From: Vicia villosa
Taxonomy: Eukaryota; Streptophyta; Magnoliopsida; Fabales; Fabaceae
NCBI RefSeq assembly: GCF_029867415.1
Contig: NC_081180.1
Location: 240,129,088-240,193,087, forward strand
Reading direction: 5' to 3'
DNA: 64,000 nucleotides
How positions within the stretch are numbered: the first letter of the stretch is position 1; the number at the start of each line of letters is the position of its first letter. The notes beneath the pieces are model-generated. The model was not told where the DNA came from and searched no databases. It saw nothing but the letters and a program-made list of their open reading frames with translations. This document shows positions 22,970 through 34,597 of this stretch, in pieces. Both the position numbers and the translations under genes were made by a program.

Positions 22970-23700
22970 GGAGGACAAGAAAAGTGACCAAAGATCACAA
23001 ATTGCGAGCTGGCAAAGATGGATCAGGAATCTGCTGGAGACGATCAAATTTGGATGCAAGCTCTAGCTGGGGAATAAATCCTGCTTGGGGATAAGAACAT
23101 CCCAATTGAATGCTTGGGGAATACCCTGGCAACTTCATTGGAGAAGAAAATTCTCGACACCCTGGGGATGTGGAGATAAGATCAAGTCATGGAAATAACT
23201 CTGATGGGGAGTAACCGACTTGTTTGCGTAGAACGCATTCCGCTGGGGAAATCCTTGACCGGAACAGATTATGCTGAGGATACATGTGAACCTCTGCTGA
23301 GGAAAGTTTCTCAGTGGGGAAGATGGATACTTCTGCACAGCAATCTGCTAGGGATATGAGAGATCCGCTGGGGATAAGGAACTTAGCATAAGAACCTTTT
23401 GTTAAGGCAACTCCACCGGGGAATAAGATGACTCTCCTGGGGAAAACAGGTCAATTTGTTGGGGAGAGAAACGCTCTACTGGGGAGAATGAGGAACTCGG
23501 TCAAGGAACCTCATTAAGAGCTTGCCGGGGAATCAGATACCACCCAACCATGACTCAACTGGGGAAAAGACATTCTGCCGGGGAACAAGGCTTCTAGAGC
23601 ATAGAGAATGCATCAAGATGTGCTTTGATGAGGATATAAGAATCTTGGAACAAAGAAAGTCTCATCCAGATATACTCAGCTGGGGAGTGAGAGTCTCTCA
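22970..23700 (+). repeat. Irregular series of CTGGGGA-type motifs
   Basis: About 19 copies of (C/T)(T/C)GGGGA(A/T/G) or close variants occur between 23065 and 23685, commonly 20-40 bases apart and often followed by 'ataag', 'aata' or 'agag'. The intervening sequence is not conserved. No coding frame follows the pattern. Confidence 0.7.
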
Positions 23701-26082
23701 TAGCTATGTCTGTCAATATGCTGATGCGAAGCGCTTGCAAGGACGTACCTGCGAGACAAATAAAAAAAATGCCCCAGGATATAGCAGGGCATCTTCGGAA
23801 TTTCCTCACATGGCAGAGGATAGTGATGCTCACCCACAATGGGCAAATGCAAGAGCAAACAGATTGTCAGACATCTTGGCTTTGAAACTTTCCATACAGG
23901 CAATGGATTCAATGAGTTGATAGGCAAGCAGTGATTAGAATACCAAACAAGTATCGGTCAGAGTATCAAACAGACATTGATTTTCCGAGAGAGTGCCACC
24001 AGGAAGTGGACTTAAGGGGTCACGCAAGTGTTGACTTCAAAGGGACCAAACAGGCATTGGCTTTCACAGTGTTCCGAATATTCGCCTTGATTGTAAGAAT
24101 GCCAACAAGTATTGGACTTTCAGCTTCTGACTGTTGAGGATGACGACTCTGACGGTTCTCAAGTTCATAAGTTGTTTAGCTCACACCTGAACTTTAAACT
24201 GAACACCTCCTGATGAGGATAGAATGCCAATGCATAGTGTCTTGCCCCAGCCTGTAAGGACTTTGCAGAAATTCATCTCGTAAGGACTTTTTGAGGTTCA
24301 TGTTAACATAGCCAACCTGCCCCAGTATCATGAACTCTGGAACCATGCCCCTGCCTGACCTGTTTTAGAAGTAGCTTCAACTATGCTTGGGTGAATGCCC
24401 TTGATTGCTTAGCACTTTGAGAGATCCGTTTTGAATCTTGACTTGATTGCCTCAGATTGTCTGGAAATTTTCTCGACAAAGTATTCAAACGCTTTTGTGC
24501 CCCTGAGGGCGATCAAGCTTTGAAATATTGCTGCCTCTGCTCAACAGAGTTCTGGAGACAACCTGTCCTTCGGGAGGATAAAACTTTTTATCTGAAGTTC
24601 ATGATAGAAACTTTCCTTATGTTAAGCATTTGTTCATATGCAAAGAATGTTTATTATGAGAAATATAATTCTAATGCAAAGAGTATGTTTGTCTCGAAGT
24701 TAAAAGAAACTTTTTGAAAGGATGTCGTAACATCGAGTTTTTAAGAAAGAAAGACGGTGTGATACCAACTCAAGCGTTTAGCGGATCTCCTAGGAGTCAG
24801 CTTACCGTATTCTCGTGTATAGTTTGCTTTCGAATTAACCCTGCTTCAATTAGGACTTTTCAGGGTTGTAACGTGGTCAGGTTCACGGTTTTTTTAGAAA
24901 AAAGGATTTTTAGGCTCAAATTATTTGGTGCCCACCCCCTTCATGATGTTCTCCAATCCTAAGTTCAGTTAACTTGACACGAGCATTCATCTTCCAACAG
25001 GAATTTGAGATGATTGAGGAATCAAAGAGGTCTTCTGGATATGGCAGTCACTTTACCTTTCATTTTTGGTGTCTGATCACACGACTTTGTTCTTCTGATG
25101 AGGATCTTTATTTTGTAATCCTTGTTTTTTCGCTTTTCTTTTTTTTTTGTTTCCCTAACTTTTGTCTGGACAAATTCTTTTGAATTTTGATTTGGATGTC
25201 CAGCGGGATGCCCTAATTTTTGCCTAAGTCACATGTTTTCAAGTTGTTGACTTAGCGGGCTTTCTTCTTTTTATTCATTCTTTCTTTTTTTTGAACAAGT
25301 TGTGTGATCCTAAATCTGTAATTTGTTTGAAGTGATTGTGACTGCCTGAGTCCTTGATTGATGAAGAATTACCATTGTGATTTTATCATCCTTTGACCTC
25401 CTGATGTGAGGGATAAACCATTGCGGTTTTGATGTTGGTCTCGACCTCCTGATGTGAGGGATAAATTTGATGTCTCGACCTCCTGAGGTGAGGGATAACC
25501 GTTGTAGATTTGACTTTCCTCAATTTGAAAGATAGCCATTATTGTATCCTTAGATGTGTGCTCTTGATGAATTTTGAATGCTCAACCAGGTTAACTGAAC
25601 ACTACCCGCCCCTGGGTTAAATGTGAGGGGTTTTTCGTATAGAAAAGAAAACTCCTACTTCGAAGGCTCAGAGGGGGTTAACGAAGGTTTCACTCCCTTA
25701 TATCTCCAGTGTTTGGGAATTTGAAACAATGCCTGTACATCATCAACAGAGTTTTAGTCAAAAGCATACCATTTGAGGTTATTGGTATTATGTTCATCAT
25801 TCTCCCTTCGGAGTTATCATGCTTTGTTAACAAGAGTTGAGTATCACAAAAAGCATAGAAAAACATATAGAGCAAAAGCGAATGGATTTTTTCAAGACAA
25901 ACATATCCAATGCATTATGATTATAGTTCAAAAATAAACAAGTTTTGCATGCAACAGTATTGAACAAAATAAGAAAGCTTAAACATGAACATGCATGATG
26001 ATTCAGGAGTTGTCAAAGTTGAGGAGATTCTCTCCGTATGGACTTATTGCTTCCGAAGATCCGTTGCGTCAAAGGAGAACTT

Positions 26083-26209
26083 CAATTCTGGCCTTCAAGT
26101 GCGAATGTGATAGCCTTTGAATCAATCAGGTCTTGTACCTTGTCTCTGAATGGCTTACAGTCTTCAATCAGATAACCAAGTGCCCCAAAGTGGGAAGCAC
26201 ACCAAGCAA
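26083..26209 (-). pseudogene. Ogre/Tat gag relic (CCHC-like motif)
   Basis: The minus strand from about 26205 reads CASHFGALGYLIEDC, then KPFRDKVQDLIDSKAITF, then a stop. This matches from memory the conserved Ogre/Tat gag segment with a C..H.GA.GH..E.C core followed by a K-VQDLI-F stretch. One histidine of the core is replaced by tyrosine. It places gag about 2.4 kb downstream of the primer-binding site, in the expected order and strand. Frames on both sides are closed. Confidence 0.6.
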
Positions 26210-26284
26210 TAGTATATGTTCATGCAGAACACTTTAGATCACTTCTTGGAAGAAGATTTCGGCAAAATCATACAGAAGTTGCAA

Positions 26285-27230
26285 GTGCTCAGCTTTAGGG
26301 ATTTGAGTCATGCAAGTGGTGCACATACTCAAGATACAAGGTGTCTTGCTTATCCCTCGGTCGGGAGCCCCAAATATAGCGACTGAAGTTTGTGAATGCT
26401 TTAGGGATTTGAGATGCCAATGATGCAAACTCAAGAACACGGAGTCTTGCTTATCCCTCGGTCGGGAGCCCTAAATATAGCTGCTGAAACAGAAATTACC
26501 ATCATGAATGGTGGAAACATGTATTACTATCAGCGAACAACAATAACCTCTGACGTTTTGTTATCAAAGTCATTACTTGGAACACACAATGGATGCTTTG
26601 AAGGAAACCTCTGGCAGTACCAATTGCTAGTGATTCTCATGAGTTACTTCCTCGAGGAAGAACAAACCTTCTACTTGCAGCAGATGAAATGGGATTAACC
26701 GGTAGGAACCATTATGAATGAACCAAACATATTTGTATCGAGCAAGTCCTGGAATCTTTGTACCTCAACACCTTGTAAGGCTTGACATTACGATCAGGTG
26801 CCCTCAGAATGGGGAACACCGAGTATTATCATCGAAATCAGGAGAGCTATCTGTGGTGAGAAAGATCCAAAGCAACGAATCTTAACCAATTGAAATTCCA
26901 TCAAGCAAGGAAGCAATTGATCATAAGGCATTAGGATTCTCATCAGCTTGTTTCTCTTACTCTTTCCGTCTCGGTTGACAAGCGAAGGCTACAAACAAGG
27001 AAACTCTAGGAAGGGGAGGTGACTCAGGATGTGAAGCAGATCCTTGAGAAGGAGAGGTGTGCCCTTGCGGATCACTCTTGATTACTGTCTGGCAGAAGAT
27101 TCTGGCAAAGTCACACGGAAAATTGTAATGCTTTAGGGATTCGAGCAATGCAAATGGTGCAATGCTCAAGATAGACAATGTCTTGCTTATCCCTCGTGCG
27201 GGAGCCCCAAACAACTTCAAAGACTTGCAT
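26285..27230. repeat. Three diverged repeat blocks with CTTGCTTATCCCTCG
   Basis: Blocks around 26285-26370, 26400-26475 and 27125-27215 share 'tagggattTgag', 'atgcaa.tggtgca', 'actcaaga.a', 'cttgcttatccctcg' and 'cgggagccc'. The first two are adjacent (about 103-115 bp apart), the third is about 735 bp away. Confidence 0.75.
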
Positions 27231-28579
27231 ATCATAACACCACGACCAGGTGCCCCAAGATAGAATTCACACCTAGCGTTATCATCATCAAGCAGAGAAC
27301 CTATAGACATCCACACAATATGGAGCTTAACCAGTTGCAAATAAAGCAAGCATGGAAGCAAATGAGCATAAGACATGAGAATCAGATAGATTTGTCTTTC
27401 CAGGCCTCTTTTGTTTTTGCTAAACATACCCCTTGAATTCATGAGAGAAAAGAGATTAGCCGTTGACGAGGAACTTTAGAAATCGCAAAATTGTGGAAGA
27501 GATCCACAAAGTGCTCCCTGAGTTTTTCTTACTAAGAGTCCTTAAGCACGGATCACGACTTGCATGTCTTCATAACCCCAACTGAGCTTTCATCTTGGCA
27601 AACTCCCCACAAAGTTGTTTCATGACTAATCTTTGATCACACAATAAGAACAAGTCAAGTCTCTGAGTCTGGTGAGAGTACCAAGTCAGAATAAGAGAAC
27701 CTTGATCTTGAACACCTGTTATGCATGAGATGTATGAGATGCATGATATGAATGCAATGCCATGTTCATTCGATTTCCAAGGAATCCTCGTGTTTTGATT
27801 TATTTTTAGCAAGCAAGAGATGGAAGAGCTCGACACGAGGCTTAAAGATATGATTCCTTGGAAATGAAAGGAACATGTATGCTAGTTATTTTTTGTACAT
27901 CATTTTTTGGAAAGTAAATATGCAATGATGCAAAATGGTGGGAACCACAATACTGGATATATCTGGGATGCCGAGAAATCACTCGGCACAGGTTCAAAGG
28001 TTCGGCACCAATTCAGAACTCCCCGTAGATCACGGGCCATAATCAATAGAAACAGAACCATAGTCATCATAACAGGAACAAAACCACTCGAACAAGAACC
28101 ACAGTAACCCTCGAACAAGAACCATGGTAACCCTCGATCAAGAACCAAAGTCACCATCAATGTACCTGTTAAGCAATGATTGATTCCCGCCCCACTCACG
28201 GGTAAATCTAGGCCAAGGTAGGTCGAAAAGCCAACAGAGGATCGAATGTAGGCGCTATCATACGATATTGCCTCATTCCACCAAGCTCTGCCCGTGGATA
28301 CGTGATCAGATCAATCAGGCATACGCCTTCTGTCCGTCACGGCCACTCTAGTCCTAGTTCCTAAGGTATCACTCATGACCTGGGTATTGGGTCTTTTACC
28401 TCTTGAAACACCCACCCACAGATAGAAATCCAGACAGTCCAGAATAAGATGCAGAAAAGTAAAAGCGCACATAGAATGCAATGCAAACAGATAAATATGC
28501 AAAGCAGTAAAGCACCCAATGATAAACACACAAGCGCTAGGATCGACTCGCCGAGTCCGGACCCGCAATAGGTCGAGAC

Positions 28580-28598
28580 GTCCCCAGCAGAGTCGCCA
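28580..28598 (-). promoter_or_regulatory. Primer-binding site, Ogre type
   Basis: The minus strand reads TGGCGACTCTGCTGGGGAC two bases after the LTR end (GCGACA-GC-TGGCG). As I recall, Ogre-type elements use a tRNA-Arg primer site of this form. It fixes the element's orientation: 28601-32803 is the 5' LTR and the internal region runs toward lower coordinates. Confidence 0.8.
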
Positions 28599-28600
28599 GC

Positions 28601-31600
28601 TGTCGCTATCGCGAAAATTAACAGAGTCGCCACTAACATATTTATCCTGAAAAGGAAGGGAATGCTAGCAAACCACAAAACAAAACAACGGTCTCACGAC
28701 CAGAGAAGAGGGTAAGGGAGTCGGTTACGCGAGGGGAAGGTATTAGCACCCCTCGCGCCCATCGTACTCGATGGTATCCACGCTAGTGTCTAAATCTATG
28801 GGTGTGTAACAAATCTACGCTAATCTGGACTAAAATGAATGCAAAATGTAGGGAAAAGAAAGGATTGTGCTCGCACGGGCCCTACCCCGCTTCCTACGTA
28901 TCTGATTTGCAGAATCAGAGCTACCGTAGCTCGGCTAACTAGTTTCTATTTGTTTTGTGTTTTTTAGGTGAACGAGTTACATTCGCACTCCGCTGCTCGA
29001 CCTTTGGAGGCTTACGCTTGGGAATGGAGCGGAAATAACAAGCTCTTAAGAAAAGAAAATCAAAGAGTGTGGTTTGTGCTTTAAAGAATGCATGAGGAAA
29101 ACCTAAGCTAAGGGGGAAAGCTTGCTACCTAATATTATCATACAAAGGGTACAAGTTTAAACAAAAATAGCAACCTATGGGGAAAGGAAAGCACACAAGA
29201 ATATCACACAAACGAGCTCCGCTCGTAAAGCAAACAAAACCAACGGTACTGACCGAGTGGTAGAAAAGCGGTCCCGCCATAGCCAAGGGGAGCAGCTCAA
29301 CCCAAGTCAACCAAGCATTAGACCTCGCGAAAATGATCGGGCCATAGACAAGAGGGCGGACCCCTCTCAGCAACCAAGCCGTCACGGATCGTAAAGAAAA
29401 ACGGTGCGTGCGTACACCGGGCATCAGCGTCGAGCAACGCGAGCTAAAGGAAAGGCGGGGGTCCGGCTACATGAACCCTTTTCCTGACATACTCGATAAC
29501 AAGATCTTGTGCAGGTTCAGAAGCAAGCAACGCGTAACATGCGCATACTGAACAGACTCGATGAGACTAGGCGGGGGTTGATTGCTAACCCTTTCCGCAT
29601 GCCTTCCAAGACGACTTAACGGAGTGCCATATAGGACTTATTACACCGTGACTCTCTGCCGCAAAGCACAAATATAAACACACCAACAAAAACAGAGCCT
29701 CTTTCGAGGGCTTGGCCAGATGCATGCCTAAATCCTACATCTCATGTTATAGGATGATGCGAGAAAGCGGTAAAAGGGACAAGGAGATACCGAGCGGATA
29801 GCAAATCTGCAGTGAGCTAGCAACGCAAGCAGAACTAAGAAACTTCATGTAATCTAACATCCAGCAAAAACCAGGAGTCCAACATAAGCGTCAAAGCGAT
29901 GCGGTGTGAAAATAAATCACAACCGCTATGTGGTGCGTATAAAACACAACCACACAAGCAACCTGCAGGAAATACAATCCAGACAATACAGGAATATACA
30001 TCTCAATGAATGAGAGATCAAGTGAATCGCATCGGGAATAAGTTCGTGTCCCACAAATAAAGTGGAACACGATGCAAATCAATCGCACCGGAGGCGAATT
30101 CGTGTCCCACAAATAAAGTGGAACACGAAAGCAAGTCGAATCGCAATCAAAGGCTCTCTCGAAGTACCTCGCACATCTCAACAACCAAATCAGTAATAAC
30201 AAGAAGGCACGCACCCGCCATAGAAAATACTAGTAATTAAATTCTAAGTAAATTCTAAAACAAAATCTAACAAGAGCAAATTGTTTTCATGACATTTTTA
30301 TCTCAAAGTAAAAGAACAAAATTATGAACAAAACAATTAAAGTCTAACAAGCAAAATATTACATGTTTTTGGTTATTTTTTATCATGCTAAAAAAAAAAC
30401 TAATCAAAATCAATTGATTTTATGTCAATTTACTATACTAAAAATAATGGAAAGCAAACTAGTAAAAAAAAAACTAAAACTAATGTGAATTAATATTGAA
30501 ACAGGGGGTGAAATATAGAAAACATTGGTGCCAAGAGTAAGGCGCAGGGGCCCAAAGAATTTGGTGGCCCAAACTGTTTTTATTGTCACAATTCAATCAA
30601 CATACAAAAAAACACATGGAGAGATATTGAGCTCAGAACAGAGGGGGTGCATGATGCAATTCGTGGCAGGCCCAAGGAAATTGTCTTGATCCATATTTCA
30701 GATTTTGATTAGCATTTTATTAACAGATTTATTAACCAAATCAAACCTTATGCTAATTAATCATTAATTCCAGCTAATCAGAAAAATTGAAAGAGGGATT
30801 TAGGTTACGTGAAACAGAGCTTGATCCTCTTCTTCTTCACGGTGAAACGGCGGCGCAACGTCTTCTCCGATCCTGTTCTCCTCCATTCGCCGGAGCTTCG
30901 ACCACAGCCTCACCACTCATCATCTCCGATTCTCCTTCGATTTCTCCGATTTGACTTAATTCTCAATATCCTCTCCTTCTACGATGAAGCTTCTGTTGAT
31001 GAGTGATGTTGCTACAAATGAAGGAGATTACATGATTGTTTCTGTAGAGATTTTGGAGAGTTGATTGAAGTTCCAGATCGAAGCGATATTGCAAACTGTC
31101 AAGAAACGGTTACGGTAATGATAACTCGCTGCAGATTCGTCGCGGTGAAGAGAATCGATGAAGACGTGAAGATTGAAGATTATGGAATTTGGTGAAGATT
31201 GAATCGTGCGATTGAGATGTGATATGAAGATGAGGAATTAGGTATTGCAACTTCTGAACCTTCTTCTTCGATCTCCATTCCTTGTCTTTGCGTTTCTTCC
31301 TCTTCTGCTTTTTTGTTTACGTTGTTGTTATTGTTATCGCGTTGATGAAGTTGCTCGCGGTTGTTGTTGCGGTGTTGAAGGATGTCGACGCGATGCGGTT
31401 CTTGCGATGATTTGTAGATGAAGGTGATGCTCAGAATTCAAGAATGAAGAGAGATCAAGGTTCGTGATGAATTGATGAAGAGAATGTGGTTTTTCTGTGT
31501 TGCTTGAATTGGTGATTCAATGGTGAGAGAAAAAGTTTTGGTTTCGGTTTTGTGGCGAATCAAGATGATGAAGGTTCATGGATGAATTTTGTTGAAAGGT

Positions 31601-32803
31601 TGAAGAAGTTTTTCTGATGATTCAGTGGTGATGATGATGAAGATTCTTGAGAATGTCAGGATTGGTTATGGAGGATTGAAGAAGTTTGTTGAAGATGAAC
31701 GAAGCGTCCATGGGAGAAAGCGATGAACCCAAAGTTTGTTACATTTTCGGCTAGAGTTTGTTACGATTCCTTTTTCTTATGAGGTGAGTTTTTGATACCC
31801 GTTTTCTCCTCTTCCCCCTTTTCTGTTATGAGTCTGTTATATCTTTTATCTCTTCCGAGCTATGAAATTCTGTTGCGGTTTTGTTTTTGCAGCAAGTCGG
31901 TTTTTTTTCTTTGGATTGAACCGGTTTTGGATTGGATTACGAAGGTGGACGATGGCACAAAGAAAGCTCTGTTTTTCTTCTGTAATTACGCATCAAATGG
32001 TGTCATGGATATTTTGGTCTTGTGCAACTTCCAGAATGAATTCACTTGCCTTGGAGCTGCCAGCCATTTGCTGCTTTAGTTTTTTTCTGTAGGATTTTTT
32101 TGTAATGGGCTTGAATTTGTAATGATGGGCTTTGTGTATAAGTTTGTAATGGTTTGGACTCTTTGTAATGAACTTTGAATGAATATAATGGTTTGAAATT
32201 GTAATGATATTGTGATGAACAAAGCTTCTTTAGACCATGCCTTATGACATTGAATCATGTTGAACTTGACTTGATGAATGATATTGGTGAAAGACCTTGA
32301 ATGACTTTGTATTCCCATCTTAATTCTCAAATGAACTTAAAATCAATTTCCAAAACAATTCACTTTGTATTGCAATCAACAAACAATTGAGCGAAATAAT
32401 AATCCCTCGATCAAAAACAATCCACAACCTCATTTTTTGCATCATGTATTTTAGCTTGAATTAAGTCCTTGATGAACAAAATGCCTTGAGCGAGATTCAA
32501 ATAATATGATCAATTAGACCATCAAATCGAATTCATCCTCTAATCATTGGGACCCTAATTCAATCTTAATTCCTTAATTCAAACCAAACTTGTACGATAA
32601 GTCATCAGAATATTGAAAGTATAGCGGCGCCATCATAACCTCGTACAATGACTCAATACCTTGCAATTCATACCATAAGCTTCTTGACTTAATGATCTCG
32701 AAACAATGGAAACTCTTTAATTTTTCTTGATTTCTGAATGACGAAATAAACGCCATCGATAACTTATAGCACAAAGAAAGAGGGCAAATTTTGGGGTGCA
32801 ACA
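28601..32803 (-). repeat. Ogre-like 5' LTR, upper copy (4,203 bp)
   Basis: The minus strand begins TGTTGCACCCCAAAATTTGCC at 32803 and ends ...GCGATAGCGACA at 28601, next to the primer-binding site. It is flanked on its outer side by the target duplication AAGAC (32804-32808). No protein-coding capacity is credible. The 95-105-residue frames inside are maintained in both LTRs only because the copies are recent. Confidence 0.9.
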
Positions 32804-34190
32804 AAGACCACCCGATAAGCCACAATTAGCAGGCATGAAAAACAGTTGCGTCGAACGCCAAAGGCTTGATTTCATCTATGATGAAGAGCCTTTAGGTTTG
32901 GAAAAGGATCATGTCGCGTCAGCAACAAAGATGCCGCCCTATGATCCATTAGAGGAAACCAACCTAGGCGAAGGAACCGGTAGGAGAACGACATACATCA
33001 GTGCCAACAACGATCCCACCCTGGAAAATCGAGGTTATTTATTTACTAAATGAATATAAAGATAGTTTTACTTGAGATTATAATGAAATTATAGGTTTAA
33101 GCAGAGATTTGGTGGCGTTAAAGTTGCCAACAAATCCTGGGAATAAACCTGTCTAGCAAATGCCAAGATAGTTTGCACCAGAGATAATGTTCAAATAAAA
33201 GAGGAGATCGAAAGACTCTTGAAAATCAAATTCATAAGGACATCGAGGTATGTCGAATGGCTTTGAAATATAGTTCCACTTATTAAATAGAACACGATAT
33301 TGAGGGTTTGCATAGATTTCAGAGATCTGAATGCTGCAATCCCAAAGGAAGAATACCTTATGCTTGTTGGCGAAATATTGGTAAACTCAGTAATTAGTTT
33401 CGACTATCTTAGCATGCTCGATTGTTGCTCTGGTTATAATCAAATATTTATTGCAGATGACAATGTGCCGAAAATAGCATTTCATTGCCCAGGCGCCTTA
33501 GGCACCTATGAATGTGTGGTGATTCCATTTGGTTTGAAGAATGCTGGGACAACTTACCAAAGGTTAATGAATTTTATTTTCCATGACTATATCAAATCTT
33601 TTATGCAAATATATATTGATGATATAGTTTTTAAGTCTATGTCGCGACATGGTCATTTACACCATCTTTGAAAATTATACAAAAGAATGAGGAAGTATGG
33701 ACTGAAAATGAATCCCCTTAAGTGTGCTTTTTGCGTGCAGGTAGAGGACTTTTTTGGTTTTGTTGTTCACAAAAGGCCATCAAGATAAATCAAAATAAAA
33801 CAAAAGCCATTATGGAGACGAAGCCCCCTTTGACTAAGAAAGAACTTCAATCTTTGTTGGGGAAAATAAATTTTCTTAAAAGATTTATATCAAACTTTAG
33901 TGGCAAGATTCAAGAATTCTTGTCAGTATTTCATTTCAAGAAAGAAGGTTTTCAGTGGTAACAAGAGCACCAAAATGCTTTTGATGAAATAAAGAAGCAC
34001 TTGATGCATCCTCTAGTGTTGGCTCCTACTACTAGAAACAAGTGTATGAGGTTGTATATTTCTACTTCAAACTTGATAATAGGAAGTATGTTAGTGCAAG
34101 AGGACGATAATGGTGTTGAAAGACCTATTTATTACCTCAGTCCAGTCTTGAATGATACAGAAACAAGGTATAACTTGATATAAATTTTTT
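32804..34190 (+). pseudogene. Degenerate Ogre/Tat pol fragment (RT to RNase H)
   Basis: Plus-strand remains of the element into which the Ogre-like retrotransposon inserted. Order: pre-RT region (32796-33053), RT (33300-33671, with RVCIDFRDLNAAIP, GYNQIFIA, PFGLKNAGTTYQ and YIDD), RT thumb and connection (33722-33961, with LLGKINFLKRFISNFSGKIQE), and RNase H (34001-34183, with MRLYISTSNLIIGSMLVQEDD and PIYYLSPVLNDTETRYNLI). Stops and frameshifts separate the pieces. Family role: reverse transcription of Ty3/gypsy RNA. It is inactive and lacks integrase and LTRs. Confidence 0.85.
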
Positions 34191-34597
34191 GCCTTTGTTT
34201 ATACTATTAGAACAAGATTTGATTCAGCAATAATATCTCTGAGTTTTAATGATAACAATGAGTATGTTTGTATGAATAATTTTGGTACTCTAACGTTTGT
34301 TACTTTTGAGTATTTAACAAACAGGTTCTGATGTGATCTAAGGTGCTGTCAAACCATCAGAAGAATCCAAGTTACGCTTCTATGCTACACAGGTTCTGTT
34401 AAATAGTAGAAACCACTTCAGAAGGTTCTGAAGTAGTGACTCTGATACGCTATCTGAAGAAACCAAGTTTTGAAGATCTAAAGACAAAGGTTCTAAACAA
34501 AGTTTTGAAGATCTAAAGACAAAGGTTCTTAAGTCTAGAATCTGAATTTATTGTTTAATCCAACAAGTGTAGATTGTAAACAAACTTTCTTTCCAGC
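34191..34597. mobile_element. Unplaced retroelement debris at the upper edge of the nest
   Basis: The frameshifted end of the RNase H relic runs to about 34320. From there a stretch rich in 'ggttctgaagt', 'aggttctgttaaatag' and 'aaagacaaaggttct' looks like LTR sequence of a copia SIRE/Maximus-like element, an impression from memory. 'agttttgaagatctaaagacaaaggttct' is tandemly duplicated near 34465-34530. The junction with the F-box pseudogene is near 34598. Confidence 0.4.

Larger units (their letters stand above)
21866..28600 (-). mobile_element. Internal region of the Ogre-like element (non-coding, gag relic)
   Basis: 6.7 kb with no complete gag or pol frame on either strand. The part nearest the PBS (about 28579-27900) resembles an untranslated leader, a gag relic lies near 26.1-26.2 kb, and the rest is built from short repeats: a ~218-bp tandem repeat (22050-22650), a CTGGGGA-rich stretch (22970-23700), three 'gacctcctga.gtgaggga' units (25395-25500), and blocks with CTTGCTTATCCCTCG at about 26343, 26446 and 27181. 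It may be a large non-autonomous derivative or a decayed autonomous copy whose pol was lost at the 21865/21866 junction. Confidence 0.6.
16717..32803 (-). mobile_element. Rearranged Ogre/Tat-type LTR retrotransposon locus
   Basis: Outer boundaries are two 4.2-kb LTRs in the same orientation, flanked by AAGAC at 16712-16716 and 32804-32808. Reading on the minus strand: 5' LTR (32803-28601), a GC spacer, a primer-binding site (28598-28580), an internal region with a gag relic (about 28600-21866), then a foreign 945-bp segment (21865-20921) copied from the insertion-site flank, then the second LTR (20920-16717). No protease, RT, RNase H or integrase of this element is present, and there is no polypurine tract beside the lower LTR. 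The reading is a hybrid between a solo-LTR allele and a longer allele, or a tandem duplication followed by LTR recombination. See findings. Confidence 0.75.

Noticed and set aside
26957..27442. 161-codon minus-strand frame in the Ogre-like internal region
   Set aside because: It spans one of the CTTGCTTATCCCTCG repeat blocks, with no recognisable domain. The credible gag trace nearby is at 26083-26209.
16717..33748. Simple reading as an intact LTR retrotransposon with two terminal LTRs
   Set aside because: The lower LTR lacks an adjacent polypurine tract and is followed by a copy of the genomic flank, so the locus is rearranged.
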